From assembly GCA_002720865.1 (NCBI GenBank), contig PBIO01000014.1, positions 744,001 through 808,000 of the forward strand: 64,000 nucleotides of DNA. Reading direction: 5' to 3'. Shown piece after piece: positions 54,002 through 61,210 of the stretch (positions within the stretch are counted from its first letter, which is position 1; each line of letters begins with the position of its first letter). Source of the DNA: Halobacteriovorax sp. GTDB taxonomy: Bacteria; Bdellovibrionota; Bacteriovoracia; Bacteriovoracales; Bacteriovoracaceae. Made by a program: the position numbers and the translations under genes. Below the pieces are notes generated by a model. It made no database searches and was not told the origin of the DNA. It saw only the letters and a program-made list of their open reading frames with translations.

Positions 54002-56365
54002 TTAGGTAGTAGCTTTTTCTTTGACTAGGATCTCTTTAACTTCAAAGATTAACTCTTTTATTACTTCTGGATCATTTGACTCTTCTATTTTTTTACCAAG
54101 CCTACTTAAGATATCCAGGCCATAGTTGGACGCACTTCCTTTTAACTGGTGCCCAAAAGTTTTTGCCTCAAGCTCTCCATTTTCAAAGTCGTTGATTTGT
54201 TTAAGCTTATCCTCAATAAACTGAGGTTTCTTCTTTAAGAGTCTTAATCTTATTTTTTCTTCAAAACTTGTTGGGGTTGATGAGGCTTTTTGTATTCTAG
54301 GAAGAAGCTTTTTTAAAACCTCGTTTAACTGATTTTCGTTGATTGGCTTTTCCAGAATTTCTCTAAATCCAGCTCTTAGCATTTTTTCTCTTTCAAATGC
54401 TGAGTTATGGGCAGTAAATGCTATAAAATTTATATCTTTAGTATTCGCATTTGAAATGACACTGAAGCCGTCAATTTCTGGCATCTGAATATCCAAGAAG
54501 ACAGCCTTAAAAGATCTATCTTTTAATAGCTCTAAACATTCCTTCCCATCTTTAGCAAAGGATAGGTTTGAAAAATGCTGCTCAAGGTGAGCTTTCAATA
54601 TGTACCTATTGTCCTCAATATCATCACAAATTAAAATAGGAGTGTTATCTAAATGATCTGATTTAGAAAAGGAATGCTTTGAGATCTTCTGGTCACTATG
54701 AATATTCCAGGTTATACCAGGGTAGACGCTGTGTAGATTACTAGGAAGTTCACCTTTTTGGTTTAGTGAAATATTCATTAAAAATATATTTGCCTTTTTT
54801 ATAGACAGAATCTCAGGCGTTTTTATTCTTGATTGTAAAAAAATAGCGTCGAATTCCTTTAATTCTTTATCCTTTAAATCTTCTAATTTAGAAAACGTGA
54901 AGAACTCTTTGTTTTTAGGAAGGTTTTCCCTAATCCAGTTTTTAAGTTCTTTTGATTCTTGAACATATATATCATTGAAGTCTGGTAAACTGTATTCACA
55001 TAAGTTTTTATAATCGACAATCGGAATATCTACGAAGAAAGAGCTTCCTACATTCTTTTCACTTTCAAGTCGTATTGAGCCACGAAGGAGGTCCACATAT
55101 TCTCTTACAATAGAAAGTCCTAGACCTGTTCCTCCGAATTTTCTTTTTACAGAACTATCCGCCTGTATAAAACTTTCAAAAATTGAATCAATCTTTTCTT
55201 TTTCTATACCTATCCCAGTGTCGCTTATCGTAATATTTAATATCTTCTTCTCGGGAGAAAACGAGAGACTTAATTTTATATGACCATCTGAAGTGAACTT
55301 AATCGCATTACCTAATAAGTTTATTATAATATATTTAAGCTTAACATAGTCAGTTTCTACCTCTTCAGGAAAGTCTTCAGTAATTGAGACATAAAATTCG
55401 AGACCTTTTTTTCCTGCATCAAAATAGAATAAAGAAGCAATTTCTTCTATAAGCTCTTTAACGATTACTTTATCAGAGCTTACAGTCGTTTTCCCATGCT
55501 CTAAGCCTGAATGTTCAATGACATTGTTCAAAAAAGACAGCAGTCCTTCAGCAGACTTTTTTAAACGAAACAAGTAAGTTTTCTGGGTTCTTGTTTGATA
55601 CTGTCGTTCAAGAAGAGTCGTCATCCCTAAGATAGAGTTCATTGGGTTTCTAATCTCATGTCCTATTCGGCTAAAGAAGTCTGATCTTGCTCTTTGAGCT
55701 TCTTCCAGTTTTTTCATTGCCGGTCTAAAAATAAATAGAGCCTCCAAAATAAGGGTTAATAGTGTGATGATTAGAATAAAGATTTCGTAATATCGAAATC
55801 TTTCAAGATTGGAGCTATACTCTTTATCATAAACATCAAGTTCAATATCTGATAGCTCTCGATACTTTTTTAAGGAATCTGCAGACTTTAGAATCAATTC
55901 TGTTCTTTGGCTTGGATCATTTGTCGATAGCTGATTTAGTTCTTTAACACTTTCAGTAACATAGTAAAAGATTTCAGTTATCCCCCAATGTTCATGGTCT
56001 TTTTCTGATTTGAAGGCCTTTTTAATGCTATCACTTTCTTCTGCGACCCATAACTCAACAGCTTCCTTCGAAAATTGATTGAACTTCTTATTAAATTCTT
56101 TTAAAGAAGATTTTACTTTTTCTTCAGATGATATTGATTGTAATAAAAAGAGTTCCTTTCTTAATACAAGCGCCATTTGATTGTGCTCTCTTGCTTTTTG
56201 AAGAGTGTCAATTCCTTTTCTTTGGAAGTATAAATTGTATTGAACGATTGAATGTAATGCTATTGATAAAAAAGCGATAATAGAAAGTCCGACTATATAG
56301 CGGATAGTAAAATTTCCTCTCTTGAAGAGTTCGTAAAAACGTTTCGCTTTAAAAGGTAAGTCCAA
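54002..56365 (-). CDS. Hybrid sensor histidine kinase with Hpt domain
   Basis: Two membrane segments (about 21-44 and 193-213) enclose a helical periplasmic sensor of about 150 residues. HisKA follows with H236 (FSRIGHEIRNPMNS), then HATPase with N353 (NLLGNAIKFT), DTGIGIE and GTGLGLS. A degenerate receiver-like stretch comes next, then a real receiver (PILICDDIEDNRYIL; D625 in VFLDIQMPEIDG) and a C-terminal Hpt domain (H739 in FGHQLKGSASNYG). So a full phosphorelay runs in one chain; the sigma-54 activator in the same operon is the likely final acceptor. No HAMP domain seen. Start overlaps the barrel-protein stop by 17 bases. Confidence 0.92.
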   Translation of the reverse strand: MDLPFKAKRFYELFKRGNFTIRYIVGLSIIAFLSIALHSIVQYNLYFQRKGIDTLQKAREHNQMALVLRKELFLLQSISSEEKVKSSLKEFNKKFNQFSKEAVELWVAEESDSIKKAFKSEKDHEHWGITEIFYYVTESVKELNQLSTNDPSQRTELILKSADSLKKYRELSDIELDVYDKEYSSNLERFRYYEIFILIITLLTLILEALFIFRPAMKKLEEAQRARSDFFSRIGHEIRNPMNSILGMTTLLERQYQTRTQKTYLFRLKKSAEGLLSFLNNVIEHSGLEHGKTTVSSDKVIVKELIEEIASLFYFDAGKKGLEFYVSITEDFPEEVETDYVKLKYIIINLLGNAIKFTSDGHIKLSLSFSPEKKILNITISDTGIGIEKEKIDSIFESFIQADSSVKRKFGGTGLGLSIVREYVDLLRGSIRLESEKNVGSSFFVDIPIVDYKNLCEYSLPDFNDIYVQESKELKNWIRENLPKNKEFFTFSKLEDLKDKELKEFDAIFLQSRIKTPEILSIKKANIFLMNISLNQKGELPSNLHSVYPGITWNIHSDQKISKHSFSKSDHLDNTPILICDDIEDNRYILKAHLEQHFSNLSFAKDGKECLELLKDRSFKAVFLDIQMPEIDGFSVISNANTKDINFIAFTAHNSAFEREKMLRAGFREILEKPINENQLNEVLKKLLPRIQKASSTPTSFEEKIRLRLLKKKPQFIEDKLKQINDFENGELEAKTFGHQLKGSASNYGLDILSRLGKKIEESNDPEVIKELIFEVKEILVKEKATT

Positions 56366-57488
56366 AACTTCCCCTCCAGCGAAAGTAATTTACTCGCTTA
56401 TGATCTGATAAATATTTAGTTCTTGCTACGCCAAATTCAAAGACCTTTCTATTTAGCTTTAATCGACTTCTTAACTCGAGAGAACTGAAACTCGATTTAT
56501 TGGAAATAAAAGAGAAGCTTGGTTTTATCGTTAATTCAGGGAGAGGCATGAAATTAAGACCTAGTGGGATATCTACATAACCGTGAGAATGACTATTTAT
56601 AGATTCTAGATATTTAGCATTTATTCCTATAAAAGGTTCAATGAGACTGTTTGCAATTCCCTTAAGATGGAACTCTGAAAGCACATGAGCGATCAACGAG
56701 TTTTTAAGCACCTTTCCATTTAGAGTCAAAAAATCAAGATTAAGACCAGAGGTTAAATATGATTCTTTAAAAAAATGATCCTGCTCAAAACCTAGGCCTA
56801 GGCTTAGAAAATCTCTTCTTTGAGTATCAAAAAAGCTTAATGAACTTAAGAACCTTAAATTTAACTTTGAAGGAGAGTTGGTTGAAGGAGAAGTTTTAGG
56901 CTTAAGTCCAAGAACGATATGTTTATCCTTTGATACAAATTTACCCTTTTCATGAATTATATTAGGGGTAACTTGTTTTGTTTGGTCTAATAAGTCTAAA
57001 AGCTTGAATGAAATCTTTTTGCTATTGATTTTCTTACAGCTACTTAGGACCATTAACTGGTTTTCTGTGTCATCTTTTAAGATAGTAATGTCAAAATATC
57101 CATGGCAACTAGGCTCCAAGAACACTCTCGATTCTAACGGGGAGATATCCACAAAAAGTTTTGCTATAGTTATTATTTTTTGTTTAGCTCCTATTATCTC
57201 GATCTTAAATTCATTTAACTTGGACTTGAGACTCAATTTATAATTGAATTTTTTATTCTGAAGTTTTTGACCACCTATAATATTGTAGTTCCTCGGAACT
57301 GAAACCAAGGCAAAAGTTTTTAAGCCTTGTCCCTCATCTTCGTCAACTATAACTTTACTTGACCATTGGAGCTCAATTTTTTCTTCACTTTGAATTAGTA
57401 AACTTAAAATTAAGTTACTATTTATCTCAGGTCTCGCGAAGAGACTCGTAGAACAAAATAAAAAATAGAAGAATAATAAACACTTCAT
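56349..57488 (-). CDS. Putative outer-membrane beta-barrel protein
   Basis: Signal peptide (MKCLLFFYFLFCSTSLFA), an N-terminal strand-rich region with LQWSSKVIVD, then strands typical of a barrel in the last 190 residues, ending ...FRWRGSFGLTF with a terminal Phe. No family recognised. It is sandwiched between the sigma-54 activator and the hybrid kinase in one operon, which suggests it helps sense or report an envelope signal. Confidence 0.6.
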   Translation of the reverse strand: MKCLLFFYFLFCSTSLFARPEINSNLILSLLIQSEEKIELQWSSKVIVDEDEGQGLKTFALVSVPRNYNIIGGQKLQNKKFNYKLSLKSKLNEFKIEIIGAKQKIITIAKLFVDISPLESRVFLEPSCHGYFDITILKDDTENQLMVLSSCKKINSKKISFKLLDLLDQTKQVTPNIIHEKGKFVSKDKHIVLGLKPKTSPSTNSPSKLNLRFLSSLSFFDTQRRDFLSLGLGFEQDHFFKESYLTSGLNLDFLTLNGKVLKNSLIAHVLSEFHLKGIANSLIEPFIGINAKYLESINSHSHGYVDIPLGLNFMPLPELTIKPSFSFISNKSSFSSLELRSRLKLNRKVFEFGVARTKYLSDHKRVNYFRWRGSFGLTF

Positions 57489-57505
57489 TATTTTCTTATT
57501 TCTCC

Positions 57506-58870
57506 TTAAAGATTAAACTCTTTGATTTTGCGGTAGAGGGTTTTCCTGTTTATACCAAGAATTTCAGCGGCACGTTCTTTTACGCCATCGCAATAGTTTA
57601 GCACATAGGCGATATAACTTTTTTCTAAATCATTTAGGCTATGAAGTTCGCTAAAAATTTGAGATTTGAAGCCTTTATTTGCACCGGAGGCTGAGGCTAA
57701 TACTATAGAGTCTTCTGTAATTACAGCGTTGGTTGTCATTATGCAGGCTCTTTCAATTGCATTTTCGAGCTCTCTAACGTTACCTGGCCACTCATACTCC
57801 ATAAGGGTTTGAATAGCTTCTTTCGAAAATGATTTTGCTGGAGATTTGTGCTGGTGTCTATATTTTTTGAGAAAATGATTAGCAAGTAGGGGAATGTCAT
57901 CTAAGCGTTGCTTTAAAGATGGAATTGTAATGTTCACGACATTTAACCTGAAAAAGAGATCTTCTCGAAAGAGATTATCTTTAATTAAATCAATTAAATT
58001 TTTATGTGTTGCTGCGATTACTCTAACATCAATTTCTTGTTCTTTTGACTCCCCAACTCTTCTGATTTTCCCTTCCTGAAGAACTCTAAGTAGTTTTGAC
58101 TGCAACTCAATCGGCATATCTCCAATCTCATCTAAGAAAATAGTACCTTTATTTGCTTCAATAAAGAGCCCATCTCTGTCGGTATCAGCACCGGTGAACG
58201 AGCCTTTCTTATGTCCGAATAATTCAGATTCTAAAAGATTTTCCGGAATAGATGCGCAATTGATAGTAACTAAATTATTTTGCTTACGGTCACTAGAGTT
58301 ATGTAACGCCTTTGCTATTAATTCTTTTCCAGTTCCTGTTTCACCTGAAATTAAAACACTGGCACTTGTTTTGGAAACTTTTTTTACGATATTAAAAATC
58401 TCTGAGATTTTTTTATTTTTCCCAATAAAGTTCAACTGTGATGACTCAAGGCTTTTAACTTTGCTCTCTAGGTTGGAATAATCTTCTCTAATCTTTTTTA
58501 ATTTGATTGCTCTTGTTATTAGAATCGAAAGTTCTTTGTAGTTAATTGGTTTAGTAACATAGTCGTATGCACCAGTCTCTAAACAGTTTACGGCAATTTC
58601 GGTACTCCCATGCGCTGTAACTAAAATGAAAGGGATTTGTATATTTTCTTGATTAAGATTTTCTAAAAACTCTAGGCCAGTCAGGTTAGGCATTTGGTAG
58701 TCACAGATAATAACACTGTACTGATTTTTTGATTCCAATATATTCTTTAAGGCTTCTTTTGGATTCTGGAATGTCTTAAAGTCATGATTCATCTCTTCAC
58801 AGACTGCTTCAATGGCAACTGAGGAGCTAATGTCATCATCAATAATCATCACTTTCTGAGTATTAGTCAT
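57506..58870 (-). CDS. NtrC-family sigma-54-dependent response regulator
   Basis: Receiver domain (D57 in VIICDYQMPNLTG), AAA+ domain with Walker A GETGTGKE (176-183), the sigma-54 contact loop as GSFTGA (223-228, first Ala to Ser), FLDEIGDMP and RIGHT-type arginine region, and a C-terminal Fis-type HTH (GVKERAAEILGINRKTLYRKI). Length 454 is typical. The GTCCC-N5-GGGACA dyad 19 bases upstream of its start suggests autoregulation. First gene of the regulator-barrel-kinase operon. Confidence 0.93.
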   Translation of the reverse strand: MTNTQKVMIIDDDISSSVAIEAVCEEMNHDFKTFQNPKEALKNILESKNQYSVIICDYQMPNLTGLEFLENLNQENIQIPFILVTAHGSTEIAVNCLETGAYDYVTKPINYKELSILITRAIKLKKIREDYSNLESKVKSLESSQLNFIGKNKKISEIFNIVKKVSKTSASVLISGETGTGKELIAKALHNSSDRKQNNLVTINCASIPENLLESELFGHKKGSFTGADTDRDGLFIEANKGTIFLDEIGDMPIELQSKLLRVLQEGKIRRVGESKEQEIDVRVIAATHKNLIDLIKDNLFREDLFFRLNVVNITIPSLKQRLDDIPLLANHFLKKYRHQHKSPAKSFSKEAIQTLMEYEWPGNVRELENAIERACIMTTNAVITEDSIVLASASGANKGFKSQIFSELHSLNDLEKSYIAYVLNYCDGVKERAAEILGINRKTLYRKIKEFNL

Positions 58871-58888
58871 AAAGAGACTCCGTTTTTG

Positions 58889-58907
58889 ATGTCCCCTTTT
58901 GGGACAT
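58889..58907. promoter_or_regulatory. Perfect dyad, candidate binding site of the NtrC-type regulator
   Basis: ATGTCCC-CTTTT-GGGACAT. It lies between the divergent regulator gene and the sigma-54-type promoter at 58981, about 110 bp upstream of the predicted start there. The same half-sites and spacing recur at 53986-54001. Confidence 0.6.
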
Positions 58908-58980
58908 ATCGCTTGTGGAATTATGCCCCAATTTTAATATCTTCGCTATATAACTACATGAAAGTATTCAAATTATTTTT

Positions 58981-58996
58981 TGGCATCCAATCTGCA
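58981..58996 (+). promoter_or_regulatory. Sigma-54-type promoter for the 59121 operon
   Basis: TGGCATCCAATCTGCA: GG and GC ten bases apart, start predicted near 59007. Shares TGGCATCCA with the 8084 promoter. Confidence 0.65.
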
Positions 58997-59008
58997 ATTT
59001 AAAAACTA

Positions 59009-59036
59009 GCACTTAGAAGACAAAGTCTTCTTGTGC
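59009..59036 (+). promoter_or_regulatory. Hairpin at the 5' end of the 59121 mRNA
   Basis: GCAC-TTA-GAAGAC-AAA-GTCTTC-TT-GTGC: a 6-bp stem inside a 4-bp stem, starting about +3 of the predicted transcript. No T-run after it. Confidence 0.6.
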
Positions 59037-59120
59037 CCTGCAGTGGCGCATTACGGTATGTCACAAAATATTAAAGGACCGTTTGGATAAGCGGTGAAAT
59101 TTAAACGAGGTGAGGTTTTT

Positions 59121-59513
59121 ATGTTTGCTTATTCGAGAGTTTGTTTATTTTTTTTAATAATAAGTCTATTGCCCGTGGAAGCAATTGCCTTTGATGGGGT
59201 TTATCAAAATAAAAGTTTGGAAAATCAACTGAAAAGAGATCTCGTTAGTATTGAATTACGAGTGGATAATATTGAAGAATCTTTTAATGCTAACTCGATT
59301 TCAAAACCTCCTAAGGTTGAAATGACCTTTGGTGAAGTTGATGACCTTTTAAACATTCTAAACGAAAAGTTAATTAACTTATCTGTTTCAAATCACAATT
59401 TTAAAGAAGTTATCATCGCAGACTACATTTTTTATCTACACGAATTAGAGGAAAAAGTTGAATCACTTGAGATGAGTTATTTTGAATTAATGTTAGAAAC
59501 AAACTTAAGCTAA
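59121..59513 (+). CDS. Small secreted coiled-coil protein, island family member
   Basis: ATG at 59121 has GAGGTGAGG upstream and gives a signal peptide (SRVCLFFLIISLLPVEAIA); a GTG at 59094 would add nine charged residues. Mature part is two amphipathic helices, with C-terminal NFKEVIIADYIFYLHELEEKVESL alike the 52961 and 59938 proteins. No cysteine. First of three secreted small proteins under the 58981 promoter. Confidence 0.6.
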   Translation: MFAYSRVCLFFLIISLLPVEAIAFDGVYQNKSLENQLKRDLVSIELRVDNIEESFNANSISKPPKVEMTFGEVDDLLNILNEKLINLSVSNHNFKEVIIADYIFYLHELEEKVESLEMSYFELMLETNLS

Positions 59514-59522
59514 GGAGAATTT

Positions 59523-59888
59523 ATGAAGACGTTATTTATTCTATGCTTATTTTTATTAGTTTTAATTTCAACTGCCGAACAATTGGATGCAAAGGTAATT
59601 ATGAAGCCGGAAAAAAGCTTCAAGGAAATCCAACTTACGATAAAAAAAGATATGGAAAAACTTGAGGATGGAGTTAGAAAGGCTAAGTATGATCTTGAAG
59701 ATTTTATTGACGAATCTAGTACTTCAGAAAATAAAAACCTGAATACAGCAATTAGTCGTAAGGTAGAAAAGCTATTTTCAAGGTCTAAAGAAAGTGTCGT
59801 TGATACTTTTAAAGAAGCAAAAATTGAATTCAAATTACTAATTGAGAAAATCAAGAGAAAATTGAATGGTGTACCATTTATCTCTTAA
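59523..59888 (+). CDS. Small secreted helical protein
   Basis: AAGGAG ribosome site just before the ATG at 59523; signal peptide MKTLFILCLFLLVLISTAEQLDA. The mature part is amphipathic helix (IQLTIKKDMEKLEDGVRKAK; EFKLLIEKIKRKL) with no cysteine. It does not carry the C-terminal motif of its neighbours. Nine bases after the 59121 gene, so co-transcribed. Confidence 0.55.
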   Translation: MKTLFILCLFLLVLISTAEQLDAKVIMKPEKSFKEIQLTIKKDMEKLEDGVRKAKYDLEDFIDESSTSENKNLNTAISRKVEKLFSRSKESVVDTFKEAKIEFKLLIEKIKRKLNGVPFIS

Positions 59889-59937
59889 GTTATTTATTAG
59901 AAGAGCTTAAGTACTCTCATCTAATGAGGAGTTTTTT

Positions 59938-60294
59938 ATGAAGAATTTTATTATTATTACTTTTTTGTTGTTTAATATGATGAACCTTGACGTTTTTGCG
60001 AGGGGAAAATCGCAAAGTCTAAGAAAAAAGCTAAATTCATTGGACTCAAAGCTATATAGTCTAGAGCGAGAAGCAAGAATTTTAGAAATCGAACTGCAGG
60101 GTGTGTACATATTCGATAAGAAACTTACGTCTGTTGGTAAAACTATAGATTACTGCAATGATAAAATCCTAGAATTTAATCGATCAAATAATGACTACAG
60201 AAAAATTGTTATAAATGATCTCTCTTATTGCGTGACCGAACTTGAGAAGGAATTGAAATCGATTAAAAATAAGTCCAAAAGAAAGATAAATTAA
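59938..60294 (+). CDS. Small secreted coiled-coil protein, island family member
   Basis: Ribosome site GAGGAG before the ATG; signal peptide MKNFIIITFLLFNMMNLDVFA. The rest is coiled coil (LNSLDSKLYSLEREARILEIEL) with the C-terminal DYRKIVINDLSYCVTELEKELKSI that matches the 52961 protein. Two cysteines (DYCND, SYCVT) could pair. Last gene of the 59121 operon, ending 12 bases before the right repeat. Confidence 0.6.
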   Translation: MKNFIIITFLLFNMMNLDVFARGKSQSLRKKLNSLDSKLYSLEREARILEIELQGVYIFDKKLTSVGKTIDYCNDKILEFNRSNNDYRKIVINDLSYCVTELEKELKSIKNKSKRKIN

Positions 60295-60306
60295 AAAAGA
60301 ATTGTG

Positions 60307-60363
60307 GGCGCTGTAGGTCCTCTATCAAAATCAGAAATGCAAAACTGGGTTCGCGGAAACTAA
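60307..60363 (+). repeat. Right copy of 57-bp perfect direct repeat
   Basis: Identical to 51783-51839, the 3' end of the HmuY-like gene, but here without any reading frame upstream; no ribosome site or start precedes it. It is an orphan gene end and the probable right attachment-site half. Confidence 0.95.
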
Positions 60364-60373
60364 AACAGTAGAC

Positions 60374-60841
60374 TTATTTTAGAAACTTTCTATCTTGTAA
60401 GGGGTCATTGTGTGCGCAAGCATTGATAAGTTTAGATGCTTCATTGCTGTCGAAATAATTAATTGGATTTGAAAAGTCAAACTTTACTATCTTAAAGGTG
60501 TTTTGATTATCATCTACTTTCTTTAGGATGAAAGTAATAGGCTTGTAACTATTATATTCACGGCAAGGGAAATATCCCTTACTCATAACTTTAATCACAT
60601 CCTGCATTTTAAAGTCATGTGCTTTTATGATTCTATCTATTTTAAATTTCAGTATGCATAGTTTTTCATTCTTGCTGTCCTTTTTTTTGCTTAATACTTT
60701 TCCATGGAAAACATATCTAGATTGATGGTATTCATTACAGATCTTACGAAACCTTTTTTTTTGTTTAGACTCAATTATAGTGGCCAAACACAAAGTTGGG
60801 ATTAGCCAAAAAACTGTAATGTAGAGAAGAGTATTTTTCAT
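60374..60841 (-). CDS. Secreted protein, unknown
   Basis: Signal peptide (MKNTLLYITVFWLIPTLCLA) and about 135 residues with four further cysteines (KICNEY, KLCILK, FPCREY, NACAHN), probably two disulfides. Pattern YVFHGKVLSKKK...FKIDRIIKAHD...VIKVMSKGYFPCREY resembles small OB-fold or TIMP-like secreted domains, but this is a guess. It lies just outside the right repeat, converging on it. The 118 bases upstream of it show a TATAAT but no -35. Confidence 0.5.
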   Translation of the reverse strand: MKNTLLYITVFWLIPTLCLATIIESKQKKRFRKICNEYHQSRYVFHGKVLSKKKDSKNEKLCILKFKIDRIIKAHDFKMQDVIKVMSKGYFPCREYNSYKPITFILKKVDDNQNTFKIVKFDFSNPINYFDSNEASKLINACAHNDPLQDRKFLK

Positions 60842-60959
60842 ATTAACCTCAGTTTATTATATTGGTTTTTGTCCAAGCAAACTAGGGAACCCGATAAGTA
60901 AGTGCCCCAGCAGGGAGTGCAGGTACCTAAAAGAAAAATAAAGTAAAAGGATGGTGAAA

Positions 60960-61036
60960 TGGCACAGCCGCCTGGATTCGAACCAGGGACCGTCCGCTTA
61001 GAAGGCGGATGCTCTATCCAGCTGAGCTACGGCTGC
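60960..61036 (-). tRNA. tRNA-Arg (anticodon UCU)
   Basis: On the minus strand the cloverleaf is complete: acceptor stem GCAGCCG/CGGCTGT (G1-U72 wobble), D-arm AGCTCAGCTGGATAGAGC, anticodon stem TCCGC/GCGGA with loop CTTCTAA (anticodon TCT), T-arm with GGTTCGAATCC, discriminator G and an encoded CCA. It reads AGA, the most used Arg codon in this AT-rich genome. Nearest gene-free stretch 61037-61210 carries no other structure. Confidence 0.97.
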
Positions 61037-61210
61037 ACATTTTCAATTCGGAGATCATTTTATCCGTGGGTTTGATTGCATTATTCAACGCAGCAAAGAC
61101 CAAAATGAATCCTTAGAACTTTGTGAAATTAAGGGTTTTCCGCAGGATTGTCAATATGCTGCTTCAGCTAACTGGTTAAAATTGCAAATCTTTATGATAG
61201 ACTTTTTCAA

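Larger units (their letters stand above)
51840..60363. mobile_element. Candidate 8.5-kb genomic island carrying a two-component regulon
   Basis: Bounded by the 57-bp direct repeats, left at the hmuY 3' end and right at 60307-60363. Removal of one repeat plus the interval would restore an intact hmuY-like gene joined to the 60374 gene. The content is cohesive: sigma-54 activator, outer-membrane protein, hybrid kinase, and target genes under two sigma-54-type promoters. No integrase, transposase or relaxase gene is visible, so it would have to be mobilised in trans or be a remnant; homologous exchange is an alternative. The tRNA at 60960-61036 is outside. Confidence 0.65.

Noticed and set aside
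51840-60363. Prophage or transposon
   Set aside because: No integrase, transposase, structural phage gene or terminal inverted repeat is visible in the interval.
60960-61036. tRNA-Arg as integration site of the island
   Set aside because: The right repeat ends about 600 bp away, and no copy of the tRNA 3' end is found at the left boundary.
61173-61190. Sigma-54 promoter before the FAD oxidase
   Set aside because: TGGTTAAAATTGCA has the GC two bases too close to the GG.
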